NCBI GenBank assembly: GCA_964017065.1
Contig: OZ024791.1
Coordinates: forward strand, 3,543,410 to 3,607,409
Length of the DNA: 64,000 nucleotides
Source: Haliclona indistincta
Lineage: Eukaryota > Porifera > Demospongiae > Haplosclerida > Chalinidae
Direction: 5' to 3'
Shown here piece by piece: positions 35,301 through 47,300 of the stretch; position 1 is the stretch's first letter, and each line of letters opens with the position of its first letter. The translations under genes and the position numbers were made by a program. The notes beneath the pieces are model-generated. The model saw nothing but the letters and a program-made list of their open reading frames with translations, did no database searches and was not told where the DNA came from.

Positions 35301-38300
35301 AAAATAAAAAAGGATACAAACAAGAAAATAACAGATTTTCAAAAGGATGTTGGGATAAAGAAATCTGCTACTGGTCCACAATGTAAACCAACAAGGAACT
35401 AGCATGGAATTCTAGAAGTAGAGTATCGCCATATGGAGGGCGTCTAGATAGAGTCTTCGAAGAACAATTCACTAGCCTCGTCCCCAGGCCAAATTTTTCG
35501 CAACGCAGAAACGCAATGGAACGAAACGGCGAAAAATTGGGCCTGGCACACACTGCAAGGCTAATAGTGTGCTTGCGCGACAGTGCGCGTAAGTAATAAT
35601 ATTATTCATACGTTAATAAACGCTGAATACCATTAACAACTGCATGGTACAATAATAATTATTTAATCTAAATTCCCTCACTTAGTAGCCTGCCCTCTTC
35701 AAGGGCCGAACCCTGTTGCTGAATCTCCCTTATCCCCCTATGAGTATCCCTTCTGAAGAAAACCCTTTTCTCTTACCTTCCTTCAACCCCATCGTTGAGG
35801 GGGTTGGCAGGTGCACACCCAAGGGCTCCCGGGAGGGCAGTCCGGTTAGCGAATGCATAGCAATTCCTTCAGTCCAACCTGCTGCATCATAGAGCGCGAT
35901 GGGAATCACCTCAGCTTTAGATATGATGTGTAGCTGTTAGTGTTGGGCGATTTCAAATAATATTGATTCGATTATCAAAAACAAAAAAAATCACGATTAT
36001 GACAATTATTGTGATATAATCAACAACAAAAATTTTATTTCATGTTTTTTGCTAGAAAAACTAATTTGTTCACATTTTGTGGTAACAAACGACACCTACT
36101 GTCACCAGAAATGTTTCCAGCAGTGCTGAATATGCGTTCTGAGGGAACACTGGTACCACATATGCACAGGTACTTCTTTGCAAGTTGCGCAAGGTGAGGA
36201 AACCATTCGTTTTCAGTTTTCTACCACACTAGTGGGTCTGTATCGGATGAAGCAAGAGGAATGTCCAGGTAAGTGTTCATCTCTTTTTCAATCTTCTCGT
36301 CGGTAGTCAGAGTAAGTTGTGTGCTGGAAGTTCCCTCCTCCTCATTGATACTTCCTAGAACAGCTGCTAGTCCTTTCAGTCGTTTCCTTGGTGGCGCTTG
36401 TGGTTCCTCTGCTTGAGTACTTTGTGTGTTGTCAGTGTCAGACAAACTGCTATTAGTAGATTTAGAGCTCTCCGGATTAAGTAGTAAACATTTTCTCTTG
36501 ATTGCTAGCAGTGACTCTTCTTTATCTTCCAAGCACTGATCTTTGAATCTGGGATCCAGAAAAGTGTCCCTTAGGTGTCCCTTAATATTAGCTCTAGCTA
36601 TTGGGATTACCTCACTGTAACTTTCAGTGTAAATTAAAAAAAAGTGGAAGTGCTGAAGGTTTCAAAGACATCGGAATGGTATCTGTGTTCTATGTCACTC
36701 AGTATAGCAGTCTGCATTTCCTTAGCTAGTGTGGTAGCATCAGCAGCTGGAGAGCACTTTGTCTTGACATGCTTGAGCAGAGGAATAACTGCTGATGCTG
36801 TGACTTCCTTTTCACCTGACAAAGCATCAGTTAAGTATGATAATGGCTTGAGAACTTCAACTATTGTTCCAAAAGTGAAAATTCTCTATCAGACGGCATT
36901 CTGTACCAGTTTTTTTTTTCGATCTTATGCCAAAACAAGACTCAGAGCCTGTTGCTGTTCTACTATCCGTGATACCATATCAAATGTAGACCCCCATCTA
37001 GTGGAAACATCACCAATTAACTTGCGCTGTGGTAAGTCAAGTAGCTGTTGTTTCTCTCTCCGTGTTTTCTTCCAACTGCGGTGAAAGAGCTCTACTAAGA
37101 AATGACATTGGGCAAGAGATTGCTTTACTTGAGACTCTTTTTGATGGCAAGATCCAGGTTATGACCAAAGCAGCTTATTCGCAGAAGCTTGAGTGACTTG
37201 AATGCAGCTATTACGTTGGCACCACTATCGGTAGTAAACGCAATGACATCATTGGTTGATAGCCCCCAGTTTTCAAAAATATCACCTATAGAATCAGCAA
37301 TGTTCTTCCCAGTGTGGTCAGCAAACAATGGCACTGTTTCAAGGCAAAAAGCCTGGAGACTCCATTCTTTGTCAATGAAATGGACTGTGAGTGTCAAGTA
37401 TGGATCACTGTTAGCACTTGTCCACAGATCTGTTGTTGCAGAGAAACACTCAGCCTCTCTCAATGCAGTCATCACAACATTATCTCTGACATGTGTATAT
37501 AGCTGTGGTATCTCTTGATCTGAGAAATGCCTTCTTGTATGCAACTGATATCGTGGGTTTAGTACTGATACCAAATGCCTAAATCCAGGCTTATCGACTG
37601 TAGAAATCGGTGCTGCATCTTTTGCTAAGTAGTAAGTCACAGCCCGGTTCAGTTCTTTAGCCTGAGCACTGGTCGACGCAAACTTTGCTGCTCTGGTGAT
37701 CATGTCAGATAACTTAGCCTGGGAAGTAGTAGATTGCTTCGATGTCTTCGGAGCAAGCTCAGCATAGATAGTAGGATGATGGTCACGCAGATGTTGATAG
37801 AGATTGCTTGTGTTACCACCTTTAGCTGGCACGCTTTGCCCACACGATCGATCTGTCATTATCATCACTACTGTATGTATGAGCACTGTAAAGCGACAAA
37901 CAATAACAACAACAATAAACAATACGGGTTTATCTTGCTCTTTGTCTACAATGACGCCTTCTTTCGACGCTCGAAGCCCAAAATTCTTCCAGACAAAGTT
38001 CTTGTGATGAGCAATGTATTGCCGGGTGAGGTCCACTGCATTCATGACACCTGTGGGCATACTTACAGGTGTTCGCAGTCTGGCGGCACCTGCCCTCGTT
38101 GTCTGGCGGCACCTGCCCTCGTTGTATCTGTTGCATCGCTCTGATTTGTCGCGATGCTGTGGTGGTTGCCCCTGCGTACCCTGTTGCATCGAAACCATTT
38201 CATGAAGCCACGGGAACCACGTCCCTGATGGATTCTGTGGACAGTTGACTGCTGCGTGGTCCTCCGCCAGGCAGAAAGAACACCTAGGGATCAATTTAGC

Positions 38301-41300
38301 ATGGCCCGTAAATGCCTCGCTGTACAGACGAGAGTTAGGGAGGGACCAGTCCAGAGACTTCATCGCCAGCGCTTCTCGCCTGTAGCACCTATCATAGGAA
38401 ACCCAGCGATCGCTACCATAGTTCCTTTCTGCTTTAACAATGGTTGACATGTAGGCAAACAATTCCGGTGCTTTGTTAGGAAATCTTGTACATAGGACAG
38501 CCGCCATGGTTGAAAATTTCTCCACCCAGACAGAAATATCTTGCACTGGCTTCTTAGGTGGAACGGGAGGAAGACCGGGGGTAGGAGTGGGTGGGTCCTC
38601 AGTTGCAATCTCCGAGATTTCTACAAATTCCAGCTCCAATATCTTCTTCACCAGCCGAGGGGGTAATGTGGCTACCGGGTTAAACGGGCCTTTTTTGTAG
38701 CCACCTGGGTGAACCTTGGATGCTGTGTCCCCTGCTGCTGTTCCCATCATGGGGAGGCTTCCGCTATCGTCGGTGAAAGTTGGGGTGGAACCAGGTAGTC
38801 TCGCTGAACCATCCGCTGTGCGTGGAGGAGGCAACGGAGAGTGAGGTCAGGGGCAGATATAGAGCACACAGAGATATTGGTAATGTGAGAAGCGGTAACT
38901 GAAATCTCGTTCAACGACCAAGGCAACTGCCGCCTGGGTGACGTGGCTGCCCTGGCGGTGGATAAGCAGCGAGCTTAGGCGTTATATACTGTGCTGGCTG
39001 AGGCGACTGACAGTGCGCGCCTCGTTGGACGAGCTGAGTGCGTGCCTCGTGAGCAGAGAGGCAACAGTGACAGGTGAGGCGACTGTGTGGGGGCGGCCAC
39101 GTTGACTGTGCGGGTCCGGGTTGGATGCCTTGGTGTTGAGGAGGCATTGCTGAGGCGACTGACTGAGCGCCTCGTTGAACTGCGGTGTGTTAGTTGCCTT
39201 GTTTGTTGGGAAGGCATCTGCCGCTACGAGTGCCTCGTTGGGGCTGGAACAATTAGTGAACTAAGGTGCGAACTCGCGGGTTCGTTAGGCTGGCTCGGTC
39301 TGACCTTCGCTGAGTGTCTTTAACTAGTGTACCTAAGCATAAGTGTGCTTGCATACCTGATGATCTAGAACGCGGATCAGTTTCGTCCTCAAGGTCTTCG
39401 CTCGGGGGATCAGGGAGAAGAATGTCCGTGCCCATGTGGGAGTTCATCCATGACACCTGGTCCCGTGTGAACGGTGTCGCCATGTTTGTTGAATCAAATC
39501 GAAGGCAATAGCTTAGCCTCAGAGTCCAAATCGAATCTTCAGCTTCACAGTTCAAATCGAAGGCAATAGCTTAGCTTCAGAGTCAGCCAGACAGCTCACT
39601 CTAACAAAGTTCTCGAAGCCCAAAATTCTTCTTCTTCTGCACCAGGTAAGCTGGTCGGGAGACTCCATGACGAACAGAACTTGAGGCGCGTTCGCTTTCA
39701 CAAAACCCATTCTAAAGCCTTTAGAAAGTCCTTCTGATTATTATAACCGGAAAAGCTACTATTCAATTCAGATGCAAGCTGTTGTGGATTTCAGGTATCT
39801 GTTTCTTGATGTCTACATAGGGTGGCCTGGGAAGGTGCACGATGCTCGTGTGCTAGTTAATTCTACAGTTTACCAGAAGGCTACTAGTGGTACGCTTCTG
39901 CCAAATTGGACTACACGAATGGGTGGAGTTAACGTTCCACTGGTATTGCTAGGTGATCCGGCTTACCCGCTGCTACCATGGCTGATGAAACCCTATATTG
40001 AAAGTCCATCTACACCTTCCCAAGAGCGACTGTTCAACTACAGGCTCAGTAGAGCTAGGATGGTTGTGGAAAAGGCGTTTGGACGGTTGAAAGGGAGATG
40101 GAGATGCCTTATGAAACGACTGGAATTAAAAACCTCGCATGTACCTAGTGTTGCTGCTTCTTGTGTTGTTTTGCACAACATGTGCGAGATATATGGAGAT
40201 CATTGCTTGGAAGGATGGTTCAACGAATCATCTTCCCCAGTACCTTCATTCAATGCTTGTACCAACTCTAACACAAGTGCTACAAGTAATTCAACTGCAG
40301 TAGCCATTCGTGATGCATTGTGAGACTCACTTCATTAGATTTAGGGTATGAAAATTCTGTTAACTGACAACACATTTTGTTCTATGATTCAGTTAAATGT
40401 CAGAATTCGTTAGCTTGGTTAAAGTGATGATGTTGATACGGTATACTCTGCTGCTGAGGGTAACTGTAATTCACCGAGGGAGGTGTGGTAGGTGGCCTTT
40501 GCATTAAAGTGGCAAAGAACGAAAGCATCCTTTCCTCACGCTTGTCTTCCATCTCTTTAAATCTGAGCTCCATTTCCATTTCTTTCTCTCTGATTCTTGA
40601 TTCTCGTTGTAATGCATGTTCTTCAGCTTTCTCAAAGAAGGACATAACTCCCACCAGTTAATCCTCTCGCTTACGTTTCTGCCCTACTGATTGAATTTCA
40701 CCTAACGATTAAATTTGTAATAGTAGTTAACAGTTCAATGTAAAGAATGTTGACAAACCTTTTTTCCTGGAAGTTGTGTAATCACGACGACTGCTTTTTT
40801 GTTAGTATCTACAGCATCATCCGGTCCAAAGGCTATCTGTTCTGCAATGCTATCTGTTTCTCACCAGTACTATTACCAGTACTACTATTACCAGTACTAT
40901 TACCAGTACTATTACCAGTACTACTATTACCAGTACTACTATTACCAGTACTATTACCAGTACAACTATTACCAGTACTATTACCAGTACTACTATTACC
41001 AGTACTATTACCAGTACTACTATTACTAACTAGTAGTACCTCCACCTAAATAAAAATTGTAATACTGCTAGTATGGTTGACCTCATAAAACCTGGTGTAA
41101 TCGGTGATGTAGGCAAGCTGTCCCCTTCAGGTGATTCAGTAACGTCTAATCAAGGATATAGTATAATAACAGTATTAACAATATTACTATCGTATACCTT
41201 CAAGTTGTTCTTCGGTTAAATGAACCTCACTCACAAGAGAACAATCTCCACTACTCTCTATCAACACTGTAGGAACCGAGGCTGCCCTGTTGCCAAGAAT

Positions 41301-44300
41301 CATGTGTCGATATCATCATAAAACGGACAGTTTGAGCGCCCTTGTCCAGTTTTTCCATTTTAGTCCTTGGTCTGAACCCAGTAATTTATTTACTAACCTT
41401 ACGGTATCGCTGAGTTAGATTAATTACTTTGTTTTTACACTGCTCTCAGGATCTATTGAAGCCAGCATCTGCCAGCTGAGCTGCTATTTTCTGGTATATA
41501 TGCTTGTTTCTAGACACGCCATCTAGTTGGCTCTGAACGTTGGAGTCTCCCCAAATAGGAACTAGTGTCTTTGCTTCGTCATGACTCCATCCACCGCTTG
41601 TCTTAGAGCTGGAAGACGACGCCATTATGAAAACACAACACGTGTAAGAAGACACGCCCGTATGATTGGAGTCAGAATCCAGTACTGAGCGCTCGGGAAC
41701 AATGCAAAACTGGATTAAATCTTGATCGCGATCGAAACCACCTCGTGATGTCGATTGGAGCCGATCGCGATTCAATCTAGTTCGCAATTGCATCGCGTTA
41801 ACATTGCCAGTGCGAACATGAAAAATGCGTACCTCACTCCTCTGGTAGCCATCACCCAGAGCAGAGCGTCTGCGGTGGCCGAGAAGATCTTAGGAGCAGA
41901 TCTTAAACCGAATGGAAGGGCTGCTTCCATAAAGGTAGTATTTCTGTGCTTGAGAGTCAGTAGAGGTCTGTCATCTGGATGCACGGGAACTGTCCTGTAG
42001 GCATTCTTTAGGTCCAGCTTTGCAAGGAGGCAGCCACGCCCGAGCTCCTGTACCATGGCTATGGCCTCATCGATGCCCGCATAGTGGATTGAGGATGCGT
42101 CTCTGTCTATGCCATCGTTTACGCTGTGGTCCTTTGGGGAAGAGAGGTCAAATATCAGACGCCACTTATTTGCCCTGTGCTTTTTTGGAATGACCCCCAT
42201 GGGGCTCACTTGAGCCCGAGGAAGCGGTGCCGCTAGGGGACCCAGTATCCTGCCAGACACAATTTCCTCTTCTAAATATTTGTCAATAATCTCTGGGTGC
42301 TCCGCTACTGAGTGCATGTTACGGTGTGAGGACCTTAGGGTGACTTTTTGACGGTTGAAGCCGATTCTGAAGCCCTCCGTGAATCCTCCTAGCAGGTAGG
42401 AGGTTAACCGCTGATCCGGGAAGTCTGCCAACGCCCACTTCCACGCTTCCAGGTTGACTGGGGTGACCAGTGGACGAGCGAGTGGGCTATGGTTATCGGT
42501 GGGGATGCTGGTGTCCAGTGCCAGTAAGTCTTTCATGTAGCGGTATCTGCCGTTTTGGATATTGCAGGCTCTTAGCATGGACGGGATGACCACTGTGGTG
42601 AGAGGAAGACAAGACACAAATACATTTGATACGGTACTACGCAAGCTTATGAGCTCTGCCTCCTGTGGCGCTATTATTCACATAATATACTATATAAATT
42701 ATTATTGATTCAACACAGGGTGCAGAATTATGACAGAACATAATCAAGTTTAGTCGGTACATTCTCTGCCATAGTGCAATGGCTATAGATGGCGTAGTGA
42801 GGCGGCTATAGATGGGATAGCGAAGCGGTTATAGATGGGATAAATACAAGTGCAGGTATACATGAGTTTCAGCAAGAGATCTCCTTTCCTTCCCCTAGAT
42901 GCCCGTGGTAGCTGTTGGTGTCCTACTGGTTCGAGTGTTGACGACGCCCTGAAGCTCTTTTATAGAATGAGTCCTGCTCCGTCTTGGGGCATTCTGATGC
43001 GCGGTGCTCACCTGGGCAGGTTGCGCAAGTGTGGCGGTACCTGCACACCTCTCTGGTGCACTCTCCCCTGTTCCACTGAATGCATATAGGGGACGAGCCT
43101 GGTAGATTCTTTTGGCGAGATCTGTGATGGGAGAGTGGGGTGGAAGGTGCTGCCATGGCAGGTGGGCGGGATTCCTGGCGACTGTGGCTCATCAGGGCTT
43201 TTAGCGTGCATGGGTCTGCTTCATGGTCCACTCCACCGCAGAGGCGACATTGGCGACCATCTCTGTCCCTGCCTCCCACCAGATATGTGGCATGCAGGGA
43301 GGCGTCTAGCCTTGACCAGTCCATCCGCGCTTCTGGGTAGGCGGGGTCCTGATCGCCAATTGCAGCATGTTGACGGAATAGGGTGTTATAGTCGCTCCAG
43401 CCTCTTCCCCCATTCCTGCGTCCCTCAGATATCAGTAGGCACATATACGCTAACCTATCCTTTATCAGGTGCGGATGTGATACCGCCAAAACTGCTAGGT
43501 ACTGGCTAAAGCAGTACGCCCAGGCCGCGATGTTCGGAATGTCCCTCAGTTTTGGGCGTTGGCTGGGTAGTACGCCAGTAAACGCTGCTCGGTCTATCGC
43601 CTCCAGCTTCTTTATCAGCTCAACATTATCTGGCAGGAATTCCTTGAGTTCAATGAACTGCAGCGACTGTATTTTTGTGACCAGCTTTGCTGGTATAATT
43701 GTGATTGATGAGGAAAGACGGAATGGCAGAGCTTTCGGGCGAGGAGTAGTGTTGTCAGCGGCACCATCTGCCGGCCTCTGTTCCTCCTGGTCAATGATGG
43801 CGATGCCTGCTAATGCGGGATGCTGTGGGTAGGTAGGAGAGAAGTGACGTCACAGTTGGCATGGGGTATGGTAGTAGGAGGTCATTAAGGGGTGTGACTG
43901 GGTAGCGACACGGGTGTCAGGCGTATGTGGGGTACCACTTGTGGGTGCATTAGCGGAGCGAGCCCCTGCCATGCCTGCTGTTTCCTTTGTGGCGCAGGGG
44001 GTGAACTAGAATGAGCGCGACAAGATGCTCGGGTTATAGCGCTTATAGGCAGTGGGGGATAGAGCGATCCGACCCCTAGCGCACTAGGTAGGCAGCATGC
44101 CCATGGAGAGCTGCAGCGCAAGTTGGTGAGTAGCGCGTGAAGGGGGCAGAGGGCTAATCTGGGGGGTTGCTGTTTAGCAGTTATCGACCTAAGCGCGACA
44201 GACGCGTGGGTGCGGACGGACAGCAAGGCACACCCGGGCGCGGGCATCAAAGACTGATTGCGCTTACAATAGTCATTGTTTGTGTTGGTGTCAGTGAGGC

Positions 44301-47300
44301 ACATATATTCTGTCGCCACCTTCCACGCTATGGCGCACCTAGTATGCTGCTCTCACTATCGTTGTGTCGTTTGCGAGTGAAGGGCCGTCGCATGCCCGGG
44401 TGTTCGATCCGTTCCCCACCCATGTAGTCGCCGATTTGAGGATTGCTTATGTAGCGGTGTGTGCTTAGTACCTTGAATAGGCTCGTGCTGTGGTTGAGAT
44501 TGGTTGGACTTGGTCGGACCGCTGCCCTTGGTCGGTCTGCTGCCCGAGTCGGTAGTGGTGTACCCCGTTCGAGCAACTTCGGCCGCCCTTGTCACTTGCT
44601 CAACAAGGCGGAGAAGTGCTGCGTCCAGTGCTCTCTCCACGGCCGTATCTACGTCTAGTTGGAAAGGATCCAGGCAACGGGACCAGTACATGGATGGGTC
44701 TTCGTGAGAAGGGCGCGGCATCGAGTAGTAGGGGTTGTAGCTCAAGGCAGAGATTAATATCGATCCAGGACAGGAGAAGCAGAGTTAACTCCGAGGTGCG
44801 AGGCTAGTTAGCTGGACTGGTCACTGCAAGCGTAGAGGATGCTTGCTGCTGCTAGCTTTTTGGCGTGGACTACAGCATGTGCTAACCTACTGCGCATGCT
44901 CCAAATCCCCCCATGCCCCTGGCCTCCAACAGGCGAAGTCCCGGGTTTACATTAACTCCATTTAAACGTGATACTTATTAAATGACATTTAAACAGCTGA
45001 ATCAACAGTGAGGCAGTCGTTATGGCTTCATCTGCTTTATGCAGAATCTGCAGTAGATCTGTAATTTCTAAACAGATCAGGCGTTGCGGAAAGACTGAGC
45101 AGAGTGATCAACAGTCCAGTTGTGGCAATCAGTAGACACTTTGAGTATATCTGTAGACCATGCAACAGAAAGTTTCTTGCCTCTGAAGCATCCATAGTGC
45201 TAGCTAAATCCAGTAATGAGAAACAACAACTACCATCGATCACCAGCGGTCATCCGTCAGCAGTCGTCACAGGCAGGAAAGGATCCAGGCAACGGGACAG
45301 GCAGGAAAGGATCCAGGCAACGGGACCAGTACATGGATGGGTCTTCGTGAGAAGGGCGCGGCATCGAGTAGTAGGGGTCGCGTAGTAGGGGTGCTCTGCT
45401 AATAAGAGTCTACCTTGCTTCAGGGACTCCAGCGCTGCCTTGATGTTTCCAGCAGATGGTGTGCTGCTGGAGCCCCCGGTCTGTAACTCCGACTCTGCCT
45501 CCTTAATCGCCTCATCCACCTTTTCATTCACTCGGCTCTGCTCCTCGTGCGCATTTTCTTAAATGTGTAGCAAGGCTCCTGCCGGACCTTCCTGGCTGCT
45601 GATGTCGCCACCTTTTCCTGCTCATCATGGAACTCCTTTCTGAACTGGTCAAACTTTTCATCCAGCTTCTTCATAAAATGCTCAATCTCCGACATAGTTC
45701 AGTAGGACTAGCTGGCTTGATGATAACGATGGATAATAAGTGAATAAATTCTGTTGAGTGGCAAGTTGCAAAGAATGACTACATTAAATATCCCACACCT
45801 TAAATACCCTACCAGACTCAATGACATCATGCTATGTCATACATTGTCGGGAGCATATTTTCTGTCTAATTACTTCGCAAAACGACACAACATACATCTT
45901 CTTTGCGCTTTCAGTAAATCCGTGAAACAGACTGTTGATGGTCTCGACCAGCCCTCCCACTCTCCTGAAAGTAATCCTCCAGAGCCCTTGGTGCTACTTA
46001 ATGAATTATAAAGTCAAGGTTCCTGAAGTCCACTCCCATGCCAAGCGCCATTGTAGCAAACACAATTTGGACAATTCCTTCAGGCTGGCCAAGACTCCTC
46101 ATTATTACAGATTTATTGTGTTCGTCGGTGCACGAGTGATACATACCAAAAATGCGGTTGTCGCTGATCTGCTCAGTTCCAGCGGGAAGTAGCCAGTATC
46201 GTTCAAAGCATACTTAAAATTTTCAGTTGTTTTATAACAAGTCTGAGACAGCAAAACCAAAGTCCTCTTCAATAGACACTTTGTGGACGACTTCATAGGA
46301 GATATTAGGTTTGTTTGGAGACTCACTCACTAAGCAGCACCCTCTCTCTCATTCCAAGCTTTAAGATGACATTGTCCCTCACTCGCTTAGTGACAGTAGC
46401 AGTTGTGGCCAAGGAGCTGGAATGAATGTTCTCAACTCTCGGAGGCGATCAATAACAGGTCTGAAGTCAGCGCTCCTATAATAATATTACGTAAAATCAT
46501 TGTTATGTCTGTAAACATCTCTAAACACTTACCACTTGAAAACACAGTGAGCCTCATCAATGGCAACTGCGACCACAGTAGGAGCAGTGTATAGTAATGA
46601 AAAATGACCCATAGTCACATCATTCTCACTAGCAAGCAGCTGTTTGTCCACATCTGTACTTATAACAGTCACAATTAATAGAAAAAATAGACCGTGGAGG
46701 AATGTATCATGTCTCTCCTCACTGCTATAATTTGTTCAAAGCCATTGAACATCAAGTCAGGGTGAGACTCCCTCAACTTATGAGGAGTCAGGTAGAGGAG
46801 ACAAAGGACAAGTTAATCTGTGATGTTATTGCTGATCCAAAGGTAGAATTGTCCTGGACAATACTGTCGTCTGATATAGATGATGAAGATGAAGCTGGTA
46901 AACTCTTACAAGAAATAGTAAAACTGTGGGTAACAATTCGAGGTTTTTCATTAACTTCGAACTGGATGGAACAATACAAAAGAAAAAAACAAACGACTAC
47001 CAAAAAGGCTAAGAGTTTACGGAAAAGTTTGAATATGAAGAATCCTACAACTGATTGACAAACAAACTTGTATACACATGCATGCACACTTGCATTCAAG
47101 GCACAGTCAATAACAAAATTGTGACAAACAAACAAAAAATGCTATGTTCTGTATCTATTTACTGTCAGACTTGCAAGCATTTTCAAGGTCACTCAACTGA
47201 TTGTTCACATCGCCAAGGTTTATGAAGCCTATAACCTCACTCGTATGCTTGTTGTACACTAGCTCTTCCTTGATGCGCATTTCATCAAATGAAATAATGA

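Larger units (their letters stand above)
39690..41835. mobile_element. PIF/Harbinger transposon, decayed
   Basis: A + strand transposase fragment and a minus-strand Myb/SANT-like protein gene converge, which is the standard two-gene Harbinger arrangement. The outer ends could not be defined. The right side meets the broken RT of DIRS 2 near 41835; the left side meets repeats next to DIRS 3. A short tandem array (40860-41032) lies between the genes' distal parts. Confidence 0.75.
41835..44993 (-). mobile_element. DIRS-type retrotransposon 2, 3'-truncated
   Basis: Minus strand order is gag exon 1, intron, gag exon 2, RT. It breaks inside RT at about 41835 before the catalytic YLDD box; RNase H and recombinase are absent. 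The 5' flank (44952-44993, AACTCCATTTAAACGTGATA) resembles that of DIRS 1. Confidence 0.8.

Noticed and set aside
40799..41049. Tyr/Gln-rich or Leu/Pro-rich 76-100 codon proteins
   Set aside because: Translations of a 12/15-bp tandem repeat, open in several frames because the unit length is divisible by three.
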